A DNA stretch of 64,000 nucleotides from RGIG3701 sp030530205 (GCA_030530205.1 JAUMVK010000012.1:25766-89765); one strand, 5' to 3'. Counted from the first letter of the stretch, positions 16,884 to 25,585 are shown. Notes: generated by a model not told the origin, from the sequence alone. Program-made: numbers and translations.

Positions 16884-17223
16884 GGTCGTGAGTATCCTGT
16901 TTTATGGTGGTAAAATAATTAAGTCTCAAAGGACGCAAAAAACGTTGGGAAGGTCGAAGACCTTTCTGGAAATTCCAAAAACTTCAAACCCTTTTCCTGA
17001 GAGCGAGCGCCGCACGATTCAAGCCTCAATTTAAACACGGATTTCCACGGATTAAAAGGATTTCCACGGATTTTTAAAAAGGAATTTGAAGGGTTGGCTG
17101 GAGTTTCAGTGAAAAAAATGGAATCCTTTTAATCTTTTTAATCCGTGAAAATCCCTGTTTAAATAAAGGCGGGAAGTGGAAAGGGCCTGACGTTTAAAAG
17201 GGACTGGGGTTTGGAATTTCCCT
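16884..17223. other. 340-base spacer with a long inverted repeat
   Basis: No coding feature is supported. The spacer contains an inverted repeat (separate entry) and should also carry the promoter of the GH84-like gene on the minus strand, which I cannot locate. Confidence 0.4.
17028..17164. repeat. Inverted repeat of CACGGATT units
   Basis: Left arm 17028-17076 reads AATTTAAACACGGATTTCC and then repeats CACGGATT twice with AAAAGG spacers. Right arm 17121-17164 is the near reverse complement (AATCCTTTTAATC..., ATCCGTGAAAATCC, GTTTAAAT). It is an imperfect palindrome with a 45-base loop, located between two minus-strand genes. Confidence 0.7.
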
Positions 17224-18465
17224 TTACAAAATCTGGCAGAGTTTCTTGAGCTGCTCGGCCAGTTCAAACGCGAATTTGCGGATCTCGACGATGTCCGCGT
17301 TCGGGTCGTTCCGGAATTTTTCGATTTTGGCCGTCGGCAGATCGCTCATCGGCACCATCTCGCACGCTTCCAGCAGATTGGCGGCCACTTCGCACGCGTC
17401 CAGAAGCTTCTTTTTGTCACTGCGGCGGTATTCGAAAAAGTCCACCGACCGGTACTCCGTCAGCGCCTCGCGAATGAGCTGGATCGCGCGCTCCGCCTTT
17501 TTCTCCCGGTTCGGGTTGGGCGGGATGATCGACTCTCCACGGTTCCGGTAGCACCCGAACATGGCCGCGATGGTGCCGGCGTCCCGGATCGTTCCGTCGG
17601 AGTAGAAGATCCCGTGCTCGTCGCTGCAGCGGCCGTGGATCATCAACTCGAACAAATACCAGCCCATCTGGTACTCGTTGCAGAATTGAAGGACCAGTTC
17701 GTACGGATTGGCCCGGGCGAGGCAGCCGGTTTCCGTATTAATGACGGGTTTCCCGAGATCCTCGCCCCATTTCTTCGCCCGCTCGAAGTTCGCCCGGATC
17801 TTTTCGCGCGTATCGTTGTAGTCGTGGAAAGAAATGACGTCGCACAAAGAGGCGGTGGATTCCTCGATCTCCCAGGCCGTCGTGTAGCCGATCGTCACGA
17901 GCGTATCGGGGGCCAGACGCCGGACCAATTCCGTCTCGCGGCGGAGAAACGCCCAGATTTCCTGTTCGCGCCCTTTGCGTTCCTCGCCGGAGGACTGATG
18001 GATCCACGGCGAGCAGAGCGGCTCGTTCATCACGTCGATCATCAAAAGGCCCGGCTCCGATTTCAGCGCCGTGACGAATGCCGTGGCATACGCGTCCGCC
18101 TTTTCGTAGGCCTCCGGTTTGATCGTCTCCGGCTTGAGCATGTTCCCGTTGAAAAGGATCGGCATGCACTTGTAGCCGCAGGAATCGCAAATGCGGATGA
18201 AGTCCACGACCTGCTTGATGTACTCGTCACCCCGGGTCTCCCACGCTCTCTGACTGAGCCAGAATCGGGTGGCGTTCAGCCCGACGCGCTGGCCGTAGGA
18301 AAGCTCCCGCCGGACCTGCTCCTCCGGCGCTCCGGGCCCGTAGCAGACGCCGCGGATTTTGGAGCAGTCGATCTGTGGCTTTTCCGCCAGAACCGTCCCG
18401 GCCCAAAAAACAAAAAGGAGGGAAAAAAGAGAAATCAGGGGAATAATGGAACGAATCGTGCGCAT
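17224..18465 (-). CDS. Secreted GH5-like glycoside hydrolase (cellulase/mannanase clan)
   Basis: A 413-residue exported TIM-barrel hydrolase. The start at 18465 (MRTIRSIIPLISLFSLLFVF signal peptide, AAAGGA ribosome site) is preferred over longer in-frame readings. The GH5/clan-A signature is good: RGVCYG at strand 1, NATRFWL at strand 2, the acid/base Glu in LLMIDVMNEP near residue 143, ISFHDYND, and the nucleophile Glu in VINTETGC near residue 243. The family cleaves beta-1,4-glucans, mannans and related chains with retention. Residues about 330-413 are helical and lack a recognisable binding module. A near-consensus promoter lies 75 bases upstream. It is close to other exported hydrolases but has its own promoter. 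Confidence 0.78.
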   Translation of the reverse strand: MRTIRSIIPLISLFSLLFVFWAGTVLAEKPQIDCSKIRGVCYGPGAPEEQVRRELSYGQRVGLNATRFWLSQRAWETRGDEYIKQVVDFIRICDSCGYKCMPILFNGNMLKPETIKPEAYEKADAYATAFVTALKSEPGLLMIDVMNEPLCSPWIHQSSGEERKGREQEIWAFLRRETELVRRLAPDTLVTIGYTTAWEIEESTASLCDVISFHDYNDTREKIRANFERAKKWGEDLGKPVINTETGCLARANPYELVLQFCNEYQMGWYLFELMIHGRCSDEHGIFYSDGTIRDAGTIAAMFGCYRNRGESIIPPNPNREKKAERAIQLIREALTEYRSVDFFEYRRSDKKKLLDACEVAANLLEACEMVPMSDLPTAKIEKFRNDPNADIVEIRKFAFELAEQLKKLCQIL

Positions 18466-18547
18466 TTGAAATCCTTTCTGATGATTCAATCGACTCAAAA
18501 CCCTTACGAAAACGGCTCTCCCGCGATTGGGTGGCTTCATTTTTTGT

Positions 18548-18576
18548 ATTATACTATGGGCCAGACGGAATGTCAA
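18548..18576 (-). promoter_or_regulatory. Near-consensus sigma-70 promoter of the GH5-like gene
   Basis: On the minus strand a perfect TTGACA (18576-18571) and a perfect TATAAT (18553-18548) are separated by exactly 17 bases. Transcription would begin around 18541, giving a ~75-base leader. This is the best promoter match in the window. Confidence 0.8.
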
Positions 18577-18593
18577 GAAGGGGCACTAAAAAG

Positions 18594-18613
18594 GCGACGC
18601 TGAAAGCGTCGTC
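18594..18613. repeat. Small GACGCT-GAA-AGCGTC hairpin
   Basis: GCGACGCTGAAAGCGTCGTC is a near-perfect palindrome immediately beside element B copy 3. It resembles the GACGACGCTGGAAG motif found near 7335-7401 and 35060. Confidence 0.45.
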
Positions 18614-18616
18614 ATG

Positions 18617-18808
18617 TGGAGTGCGGCAATACAGAAGCCGAAGGCTTCCTTTGCCGCTTTCACTTAGCGACCTAAAAAGAATGTGGCGAAAAAGAGTTTT
18701 CACGTGGGAAAAGTCCAGCGTACTTCAGCGGCAAAGGCCTCTTCGAGGCCGTATTGCCGCAAGGGAAAGCGGTGAATGTCGCTTACGCGACTGCATCACC
18801 GCACTCCA
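18617..18808. repeat. MITE-like element B, copy 3
   Basis: Same orientation as copy 2, from TGGAGTGCGGCAATACAG to CTGCATCACCGCACTCCA. It ends 4 bases before the stop codon of the PEP-CTERM gene and begins 40 bases upstream of the -35 box of the GH5 promoter. The three copies are close to identical at both ends and vary in the middle. Confidence 0.85.
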
Positions 18809-18811
18809 AAT

Positions 18812-21800
18812 TCACTTCTTCCGCCAGTACATCAGCCCAAACGTGCCGAGCAGGAGAAGAATCCACGCCGACGGTTCCGGCACGGCATTGGCGTTGATGG
18901 CCGCGAAAACCGTGTCGCCCAAAACGGACAAATTCCAGTAAGCTGCGTCTGAGGGGATCAGCAAAGAGGTCCAGAAATCGACCCCGTAATCCTCGCCGAA
19001 ATCGCCCGACGTGTTCTGAATGATCGGGTACGTAATGCCCGGAAGAATGTCGCCCATGTTCAGATCGATGGTCCCCGAATCGACGCTAAAGGAGCTGGCC
19101 CGCAGGAGGTCCATCCCGGTCGCATCCTGCTCCAGCAGAAGCGTCGCGCCGGAATCGAGTTTGAACTCGCCGCCGACCGTAGCCGTGCCGATCGGATCGC
19201 CCGGCGAGAAGACCTTGCCCGGGTTGACCGTGACGCCGCACGACGTGTTCCCCTGCAGGTCGAGCCGCCCGGCGGAGACCGTCAGGCTTTGCGCGTTGAT
19301 CGCCCCGGTCTCGCCCGTGTTCAGCTGGAGCGTACCGTCGCCGGTCTTCTCGATCGACGCGGCCGTGATCGACCCGTTGAATTCGCTCGTCTCGTCGTTG
19401 TTGAGCGTCAAATCCTTGCCGGTCGCATCAATATTCGCGGCAGTATCCGCGCTTCCGCCGGAAAGATTTTTCAGCGTTCCGCCCGTCGGTAATGCGAGCG
19501 TTCCCGCTTCGACCGTCGTCGGGCCGGTGTAGGTCGGGCCCTGCGTCAGGGTCAGCGTCCCCTCACCCTTTTTCGTGAGTCCGCCCTCGGCATCGCCTTC
19601 GCCCGTTCCCTGTTCCAGTTTGGCGGAGACCGTGACATTATGGCCGTTCGTATCGAAGACGGCGCCGCCCTGTTTGACGTAGAACTTCATCGAGCCCATC
19701 GGCGTGAGAAACGACGCGTCATTATCGGCGACGGCCTGAAGCGTGCCGCCGTTAAAGTTGAACGTACTGCCGTCTTTCGGGCCGTTATTCTTCACGCCGA
19801 ACAGGGAGATCGTTCCGCCGTTGAGGTTGACCGTGCTGGTGCCGTAGCCGAACCAGAGGTTACCGCAGGCGGGGTCGCCGCTTTCGGTGTATGCGCCGGG
19901 AACGCCAAGCGTGAGCTGCCCGCCGTTCATCGTGAGCGTGCCTCGGGCGCCGGATTTATTCGCCGCGATAAGAATTCGGCCATCGACCTGCATCGTGCCT
20001 CCGTTGATGGTCAGCACTCCGACTGTCGTGTCGGAGTTGGTCCCCAGCTGGATGCTGCCGGTGTTGTTGCTCGCGTTGCGGATCGTCACGTTTCCGGAGT
20101 TCAGCGTAAGACTTCCGCTGGACCCGTTCCCGATCATGACCGAGTTATTGTACCCGTCGGCGGGCATGTTCAGGACGCCGTCTTCTCCCGCGTCGATCGT
20201 CGTCGAGGCGCCGCTGTTGACGACCAGACGGGAAGAGAACGCCGGGCCTGTAATATTCAACGCGCCGGCGGAAACGGTCGTGACGCCGGTGTAGGTGTTC
20301 GCGCCGGAAAGCGTCAGCGTGCCTGCGCCGGTTTTGGTGAAGCCGCCATCGCTCTTGACCGTGCCTGAAATGGTCAGCGTGTCCGATACGACGTTGATCG
20401 TCGCTTTGGCCCCGCTGTTGATGTGGACTCGGGATTTGATCGTGGAATTGCCCGTTGAAGTGATGGTGCCGGTTCGCGAGCCGAAGTCCAGACCGGTTCC
20501 GCTGCTATTAAAGCCATATTCTGCCTCGATCGTGCCGCTTTGGAGCGTTACGTTTTTGATGTGAGTGTAATTGCTGGGAATCAGCGTCCCTTTGATGGTG
20601 ATGTCGTTCGGGGCGTTCGCTCCGTAGCCGAGCTGGTTGGACTGCTGGAATTCCAGCGTCGCACCGGCCGCGACCTCGATCGGGCCCGTTCCGAAAGAGC
20701 TGGGGGAAGCGTTGCCTGCCTTGGAGATCACCTTTCCTGCGGAGATCGTCGTGCCGCCCGAGTAGGTGCTGCGCTGGGTCAGCGTCAGCGTCCCGGAACC
20801 CGTCTTGATCATGGAGCCCGACCCGGAAAAGACGTTTGCAAACGTTTTGTCTGCCGTGTGCGCGAATTCCAGCGTCCCGTTATTGACGACCGCGCCAGTT
20901 CCCAGTGTGCCGTCGCCGGAAAGGATGAACCGGCACTCGGAAATCGTCGTCCCGCCGGTGTAGGTGTTCGCCCCGGCCAGAGTCATCGTCCCCGCGCCGG
21001 TTTTGGTCAAAGCGCCGTCGCCGGTCAATGCCGTGTTGATGGTAATCGATTTGCCGGAATCGGCGTTAAACGTTATGTTTGTGCCGGCGTTCAGGGTGGC
21101 CGTCATGTCGGCACCCCACGTGTGGCTCTCGGTCGCGTTGATCGTAGCATTTCCCAGATTAATGATCGGATTGGCAGAACCACCGGCGCCTCTTTTGTTG
21201 CGTGAAACGCCTTCCGAGCCGAGGTTCAGCGTTCCGCCGGTCACCGTGAGCTGCCCGCGGGCGTTCGAGTTGTTGGAAAGGCTGATCCCTTTCAGATTGG
21301 CCGTCCCGCCGGAAATGTTCAGTTCCCCGTAGCCGTCCCAGCCGACATAAGTCGTCGTGTTCAGAACGCTGAACGTCCCGTTGGAAAGATTATACCGCGA
21401 CGGGTAGCCGGTGTTGGGGTAGTGACCGATGCGCACACCGGAAGCCGCGTCCGTGGTAAACTGTACCGTTCCGCCGCTTTGGTTAATAATGCCCTGCGCG
21501 TTTGTTTTCTGGTTAATGAAGGCTTGACCCGAAACGGACAGAGAAGCGCCGTCCGTGACGTAAACGCTGGTGGTCCATTTGTCGCAGATGTAGAGATTGG
21601 TGACGCTCATGCTTCCGTTAAGCGTCATCGAAGAGCCGTTATTGGCGTTGTTGGTCATAAAGAACGTGCCGAACGTGTTCGTCGTGCCGGCATTGAAAAC
21701 GACCTTCTCGCCGTTTTGGCTGAACTGCCCCGTCGTGACCACGTTTTGAGTGAATGTGATCGTCCCGCCGGAATCCGGTGTCGCGGTCAGATTGGAAGTC

Positions 21801-21976
21801 GAGTTGACGGCTTCGGTGTATTCCCCGCTCCCGGTAAACGTCGTACCGTCAAAAATCACCTCCGCCTGTGTATAGGCAACAAGAAAGAAAAATCCCGATA
21901 AAAGAAGAACGGCCCGACCCCACGTGAAAACACGGAAGGAGGAAAATTTTGCGGTATTTCTAAAGGATGATTTCAT
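18812..21976 (-). CDS. Large secreted beta-strand-repeat protein with PEP-CTERM sorting tail
   Basis: A 1054-residue exported surface or matrix protein. The N-terminal signal (residues 1-38) is followed by many autotransporter-associated beta-strand repeats (PATR type) of the form LTKTGAGTMTLAGANTYTGG or GTLTLSGANTYTGVTTVSAG, which form a right-handed beta-helix. The end, VPEPSAWILLLLGTFGLMYW plus RKK, is a textbook PEP-CTERM tail: PEP motif, hydrophobic helix, basic end. In organisms with exosortase such tails direct cleavage and surface or extracellular release. No exosortase gene and no outer-membrane autotransporter barrel is visible here, so export is likely by the exosortase route. The function could be adhesin or biofilm scaffold; the ligand is unknown. 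A GAGG site precedes the ATG. Confidence 0.88.
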   Translation of the reverse strand: MKSSFRNTAKFSSFRVFTWGRAVLLLSGFFFLVAYTQAEVIFDGTTFTGSGEYTEAVNSTSNLTATPDSGGTITFTQNVVTTGQFSQNGEKVVFNAGTTNTFGTFFMTNNANNGSSMTLNGSMSVTNLYICDKWTTSVYVTDGASLSVSGQAFINQKTNAQGIINQSGGTVQFTTDAASGVRIGHYPNTGYPSRYNLSNGTFSVLNTTTYVGWDGYGELNISGGTANLKGISLSNNSNARGQLTVTGGTLNLGSEGVSRNKRGAGGSANPIINLGNATINATESHTWGADMTATLNAGTNITFNADSGKSITINTALTGDGALTKTGAGTMTLAGANTYTGGTTISECRFILSGDGTLGTGAVVNNGTLEFAHTADKTFANVFSGSGSMIKTGSGTLTLTQRSTYSGGTTISAGKVISKAGNASPSSFGTGPIEVAAGATLEFQQSNQLGYGANAPNDITIKGTLIPSNYTHIKNVTLQSGTIEAEYGFNSSGTGLDFGSRTGTITSTGNSTIKSRVHINSGAKATINVVSDTLTISGTVKSDGGFTKTGAGTLTLSGANTYTGVTTVSAGALNITGPAFSSRLVVNSGASTTIDAGEDGVLNMPADGYNNSVMIGNGSSGSLTLNSGNVTIRNASNNTGSIQLGTNSDTTVGVLTINGGTMQVDGRILIAANKSGARGTLTMNGGQLTLGVPGAYTESGDPACGNLWFGYGTSTVNLNGGTISLFGVKNNGPKDGSTFNFNGGTLQAVADNDASFLTPMGSMKFYVKQGGAVFDTNGHNVTVSAKLEQGTGEGDAEGGLTKKGEGTLTLTQGPTYTGPTTVEAGTLALPTGGTLKNLSGGSADTAANIDATGKDLTLNNDETSEFNGSITAASIEKTGDGTLQLNTGETGAINAQSLTVSAGRLDLQGNTSCGVTVNPGKVFSPGDPIGTATVGGEFKLDSGATLLLEQDATGMDLLRASSFSVDSGTIDLNMGDILPGITYPIIQNTSGDFGEDYGVDFWTSLLIPSDAAYWNLSVLGDTVFAAINANAVPEPSAWILLLLGTFGLMYWRKK

Positions 21977-22174
21977 TTTTACGGCCTCAAAGTTTTGAAC
22001 ATCACGCTGGTTTTATCTCTCCAACAACGATCTAATACTGAGTACATTATAATCCAAATTCCAGAAATTATTGAATGATTCGAGAAAAAAAACAGAAAAA
22101 ATGAAAATTTAGGCACAAATTTTCAAAAAATTCCCCCTGCATCGTCTCGAACCCATGATCGAAAACGGCCCGAT

Positions 22175-23965
22175 TCAACGTTTGTAAATCAAGTAAAGCC
22201 CGCGCTGGAAACGGAAGAAATCCGAGTCGCTCTTCAGCGCAAGCGTCGGCACGACCGTCGGCACGGCCGGAATCGTGATTTCGGTCGGCTGGAACGGCAG
22301 GACTTTCAGATTCAGCGTGGTCATGCGGTACTCCGACCGGAACAGGAGGGCCAGCTCCCCGACCGTCATGGCGTATGAGGATGGCAAACGTCGGAAATTC
22401 GCGTCCGTCTCGGCGCCCGGAGCCGGAAAATCGTCCGAAATGTCCGTCATTCCCATCGGGTTCAAGTGGTCCACGATGACAAGCTCAAGATCCAGGTCCG
22501 CCGCGCTCTGCATCACCCGGCCCAGCTCGGCGATTTTGCCCGAATTTCCCGGGTTGGTCGGCAGGTAGTCAAAGACCAGAACGTCCAGCCCACGCACGTC
22601 CTGGATGCGGAACCGCCGCTGGTTCAGGCCCTCGGACGAAAGGCGCTTCACGTCGATCCCCTGCGCCTGCATTTTCTCAAACGCTGCGTCAAACTCCGTG
22701 ATCAGGCCGACTTTTTTCCCTTGAAGGAACGTGAAATCCGCGTCTTCCGGGCGGAGGACCGAGTTTTTCACCTCGTCGCGAATTTTCACCACGTCGTGCG
22801 GATCACGCACCGAGTCGATCACCCGATCGGCGATTTTTCCGGCCGTGGGGTAAATATTCGGCTGGCTTGCGCCGTGCCAGTTCAACCGGTTGGAAAGCAT
22901 GATCACGAACGTCCCGAAATTCGGGTCGATCCAGATCGAGGTGCCGGTGTAGCCGCCGTGACCGATCGCCTGCGGGGACTGGAGGATCCCCCGGTTCGGT
23001 TTCTCGCTTCGGTGGTCCCAGTTCAGCCCGCGGTTTCCGGCGGTGGTGGGGTAAAAACTCACCATTTTGTCGTAAACTTCCGGCGAGAAAAGACGCTGCT
23101 TCGAGCCGTCCGGCGCCGTAAATTCCCCGCGGTTCAGCATGACCGAGGCGAAAATCGCCACGTCGCGGACGGTCGAGAAATTGGCGCCGTTTCCGGTCCC
23201 CTGCTTCATGCGGCGTGCCCGCGTATCGTTCGGAATGCCCTGGATCCAGCGGCCGTCCATGAACTCCGTCACGGCGCAGCGTTTGACCCGCTCCGCGTCG
23301 GGGAGGAACATCGTGTCGGTCATTCCGAGCGGGATGAAAATGTGGTTCCGCGTAAAGTCGGCGTACGTCTCGCCCGTTACGCGCTCCACGACCTTCCCAA
23401 GAATGATGCAGCCGAGGCAGGAATATTCAAACCGTTCCCCCGGCTCGGCTTTCAGCGGGAGCTGGGTGATCCTCTGCCAAATGTCGTCGGGCGTGCCATC
23501 CCAGCTGTAGCCGTCGCGGATCCCCGACGTGTGCGTGCACAAATGCCAGATTTTGATTTTCTCTTTGCCGTGATTCGCCAGCTCGGGGAGGTACTTCGTG
23601 ACCGGGTCATCGTAGGAAATTTTACCCTGCGAAACGAGCATTGCCAGCGACGGGGCGAGCGCCTCGACCTTCCCGCACGATGCCATGTCCCACATCGTGT
23701 CCCACTCGACGGGCCGCGGGACGGGATTCTGCTGGCAGTTCCCCCACTTCTGGAGGTAAACGAGCCGATCTCCCCGGCCGATCGCCACGATCCCACCCGG
23801 AATGTTCTCGGCCTCGATCAGCTTCCGGACCCAGCCGTCGATCGGCGCGAACGCCTCGGAGTTCAGGTTAAGCGACTCGGGCGTGACCACCTCAAGCGGC
23901 GGGTTCGCCTGCGCGAAAAGAGTGAAAACGACCAAAAAGAAGGTAAAAGGCAGGAGGCGGGACAT
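22175..23965 (-). CDS. Secreted class-C beta-lactamase-fold serine hydrolase fused to a partial DUF1343 (NamZ-like) domain
   Basis: A 596-residue exported protein with signal peptide MSRLLPFTFFLVVFTLFAQA. The penicillin-binding/beta-lactamase fold shows SxxK as S-C-G-K (near residue 92), the Tyr motif FEYSCLGC (near 178) and HGG in GHGGYTGTSIWID (near 335). The C-terminal ~170 residues contain VRGLDVLVFDYLPTNPG, ELVIVDHLNPMG and SYAMTVGELALLF, which are hallmarks of DUF1343, the family of exo-N-acetylmuramidase NamZ. Full DUF1343 is about 350-400 residues, so only its first part is present. Such fusions suggest peptidoglycan or muropeptide processing; loss of the rest makes muramidase activity doubtful. 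The 5' leader is a heptamer arm and has no Shine-Dalgarno sequence. Confidence 0.8.
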   Translation of the reverse strand: MSRLLPFTFFLVVFTLFAQANPPLEVVTPESLNLNSEAFAPIDGWVRKLIEAENIPGGIVAIGRGDRLVYLQKWGNCQQNPVPRPVEWDTMWDMASCGKVEALAPSLAMLVSQGKISYDDPVTKYLPELANHGKEKIKIWHLCTHTSGIRDGYSWDGTPDDIWQRITQLPLKAEPGERFEYSCLGCIILGKVVERVTGETYADFTRNHIFIPLGMTDTMFLPDAERVKRCAVTEFMDGRWIQGIPNDTRARRMKQGTGNGANFSTVRDVAIFASVMLNRGEFTAPDGSKQRLFSPEVYDKMVSFYPTTAGNRGLNWDHRSEKPNRGILQSPQAIGHGGYTGTSIWIDPNFGTFVIMLSNRLNWHGASQPNIYPTAGKIADRVIDSVRDPHDVVKIRDEVKNSVLRPEDADFTFLQGKKVGLITEFDAAFEKMQAQGIDVKRLSSEGLNQRRFRIQDVRGLDVLVFDYLPTNPGNSGKIAELGRVMQSAADLDLELVIVDHLNPMGMTDISDDFPAPGAETDANFRRLPSSYAMTVGELALLFRSEYRMTTLNLKVLPFQPTEITIPAVPTVVPTLALKSDSDFFRFQRGLYLIYKR

Positions 23966-23970
23966 CGCTT

Positions 23971-24005
23971 GAGTTAGGAGTTAGGAGTGAGGAGTGAGGA
24001 GTTGG
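23971..24005. repeat. Solo heptamer arm H2 (GAGTTAG/GAGTGAG)
   Basis: Five consecutive 7-base units: GAGTTAG, GAGTTAG, GAGTGAG, GAGTGAG, GAGTTGG. It lies directly upstream of the beta-lactamase-fold gene. No matching reverse arm or hairpin core is found nearby, so this is a single-sided copy. Confidence 0.75.
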
Positions 24006-24027
24006 GAACTGAAACGCGCCGAGGGCG

Positions 24028-24501
24028 TCAGTCCGCGCTCAGTGCGGAAGCAGAGGTCACGGGTTTGCGGTCCGCGGCGTCTTGCGGGAGCCACGTGACG
24101 TCGATTTTCATTTCGCGGGTCGCGCCCGTCACCTCGGCGGTGATTTGGCTCGTCGCGGCCGATTCGCAGCGGGACGGGACCAGACGCAGCGTTTTGTTCC
24201 CCTTCTGCTGGTACACGTAAAGCTCCACGCCGTACTTGCCTTTCGGGCAGCCGTCGCCGTTTTTGAACGAGGTCAGGGCGAAGTGGCCATTCGCGTCGAT
24301 CTGCGACGTGGCGGGACGGCCGTACTTCGCGTCGGGCGTGGCGGAAACGAACCGGATCGTTCCGTCAAACTCGCCCTCAAGCGGTTTCCCATCGACGTAA
24401 ACCGTCCCGGAGACCGGGTAGCATTTGGGCATTCCGTCGCCGCAGCCGGCAAGAAGAAGGAAAGGAAGCAGAAGCATGAACGACTTGATCAAATTTTTCA
24501 T
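24028..24501 (-). CDS. Small planctomycete-type lipoprotein (CGDG family, Ig-like)
   Basis: A 157-residue lipoprotein. The start at 24501 gives MKNLIKSFMLLLPFLLLAGC, with a lipobox LLAGC whose Cys would be lipidated. The mature start CGDGMPKCYPVSGTVYVDGK is typical of small planctomycete proteins with a transthyretin/carboxypeptidase-regulatory-like beta sandwich (VDGKPLEGEFDGTIRFVS; KYGVELYVYQQ). A paralogue lies at 59503-59976, where it is paired with a DUF1559 gene; here no such partner is adjacent. The function is unknown; an envelope-anchored beta domain is all that can be said. Confidence 0.75.
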   Translation of the reverse strand: MKNLIKSFMLLLPFLLLAGCGDGMPKCYPVSGTVYVDGKPLEGEFDGTIRFVSATPDAKYGRPATSQIDANGHFALTSFKNGDGCPKGKYGVELYVYQQKGNKTLRLVPSRCESAATSQITAEVTGATREMKIDVTWLPQDAADRKPVTSASALSAD

Positions 24502-24549
24502 TTTTTCAGGTGGGTGGAGGCAGTTCGTAAAACTCGTAAACCAGGAAAA

Positions 24550-24580
24550 ATTACAAAAGCCGGAGACCCAAATCCCCGGC
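24550..24580 (-). terminator. Intrinsic terminator of tmRNA
   Basis: Just past the tmRNA 3' end the minus strand has GCCGGGGA and TCCGGC halves around a short loop, then TTTTGTAATTTTT. It is positioned to end the ssrA transcript. Confidence 0.65.
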
Positions 24581-24590
24581 TTAAAAAAAT

Positions 24591-24944
24591 TGGAGGCGGC
24601 GGGTATCGAACCCGCGTCCTGCGACATATCCCTGTGAGCGTCTACATGTGTATTCGATTCTTTAAATCTCGCTCCATCTCCCCCCAACCGAAAGGGTGGA
24701 TCAGGAACCAGACAGAACAAATCTCGCCCCAACCGTACTGCCGTGAATCAGGACATAACAGACTTCGTTACGCTACATTGGGCCTCCATCTGTCAGGGAA
24801 ACCCATGCACGGTCGCCTCTTCTTAGGCGGCAAGAGCCATATTATTGTTGGCGTTTATTTTTTAGTCGGATTTTTACGTGGCATTCTGACCAACCACGAC
24901 ATGCAACTCACACTTCAAGTGCCCAGTCGAATCCAGTCGCCCCC
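24591..24944 (-). ncRNA. ssrA: Transfer-messenger RNA (tmRNA)
   Basis: The minus strand begins GGGGGCGACTGGATTCGACT, the canonical tmRNA 5' end. It closes with GGACGCGGGTTCGATACCCG followed by CCGCCTCCA, a tRNA-like T-arm and acceptor 3' strand that pairs with GGGGGCG at the 5' end. The tag frame at 24852-24823 reads GCC AAC AAT AAT ATG GCT CTT GCC GCC TAA, giving the peptide A-N-N-N-M-A-L-A-A with the conserved ALAA protease-recognition end. The length of about 354 bases is usual for a one-piece tmRNA. It rescues stalled ribosomes and tags the nascent chain for ClpXP-type proteolysis with SmpB, whose gene is not in this window. CCA is not encoded. Confidence 0.93.
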
Positions 24945-24951
24945 GGACTGT

Positions 24952-24987
24952 GAAAAAGCGGAAGGATGAAGAAACCACCGCTTTTTC
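24952..24987 (-). terminator. Intrinsic terminator of the small secreted protein gene
   Basis: GAAAAAGCGG and CCGCTTTTTC are perfect inverted halves separated by 16 bases, placed between the 25004-25381 gene and the tmRNA. It should insulate the two transcripts. The T-rich end lies within the stem. Confidence 0.6.
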
Positions 24988-25003
24988 TGAAGTGCTTTGA
25001 TTA

Positions 25004-25381
25004 TTAACGACCGTGACGGCGGCGGACCGTATTTCCATAGAAATGGCCCGGACGGTTCGGACGGTCAAGGATGTCCATACTGCGAATTTCCTTACGGGTG
25101 AGAGCGCGTGGATTTTGCGGTCTCTGGGCCCTCGGAGCAGTTTGCGCCGTGGGAGCGTTTGGGGCCATCGCGGCTCTCGACGCTACGGCAGCGCTGGGCT
25201 GAACGTTTTCTGCCTTGGGAGTTTCCTGCTCTGCAACAAATTCCGGTTCTGCTGTGTTTTCGACCACAAGAGCCAGTTCAGCCAAAGCCTCATCCTCTGA
25301 AACGATGGTCGATTCATCTGCCAGGCTGTAGGACGTTACCGCCAGAAGAGCGGCAATCGTGAAGGAAATCATCTTTTTCAT
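25004..25381 (-). CDS. Small secreted Ala/Pro-rich protein with a conserved basic C-terminus
   Basis: A 125-residue protein with signal peptide MKKMISFTIAALLAVTSYSL and cleavage near ADE. The middle (residues 25-90) is low-complexity, rich in Glu then Ala/Pro (PNAPTAQTAPRAQRPQNPRA). The end DILDRPNRPGHFYGNTVRRR is the kind of short conserved Pro-Gly-Tyr-Asn-Arg motif I associate with small planctomycete exported proteins; I cannot assign a function. It has its own promoter and terminator, so it is monocistronic and may be well expressed. Confidence 0.65.
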   Translation of the reverse strand: MKKMISFTIAALLAVTSYSLADESTIVSEDEALAELALVVENTAEPEFVAEQETPKAENVQPSAAVASRAAMAPNAPTAQTAPRAQRPQNPRALTRKEIRSMDILDRPNRPGHFYGNTVRRRHGR

Positions 25382-25431
25382 CTTTTTGTCTCACTTCTTT
25401 TTGAGGTTGATTGAAATCCATTTCTGCCCAT

Positions 25432-25459
25432 AGTATAACATAATTTTAAATTTTGTCAA
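25432..25459 (-). promoter_or_regulatory. Sigma-70-like promoter of the small secreted protein gene
   Basis: On the minus strand TTGACA (25459-25454) and TATACT (25437-25432) are separated by 16 bases, 50 bases before the ATG. Confidence 0.65.
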
Positions 25460-25585
25460 GAGATTTTATTCGATTTTTGGATTTTACTCTATCTTTTTTT
25501 ATTTTCTTCTGTTACTATTTACCCAGTCGGAAAAGTCTAAAGTGTAAAAACTCCAACTATTAAAACATTTTCACAAGAGGGCCTG

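Noticed and set aside
13607..18808. A composite transposon carrying the hydrolases
   Set aside because: Three element B copies exist, but there is no transposase and no clear target-site duplication at their ends.
24591..24625. A tRNA gene suggested by the T-arm and acceptor sequence
   Set aside because: The 5' half lies about 320 bases away and a tag frame sits between them; this is the tRNA-like end of tmRNA.
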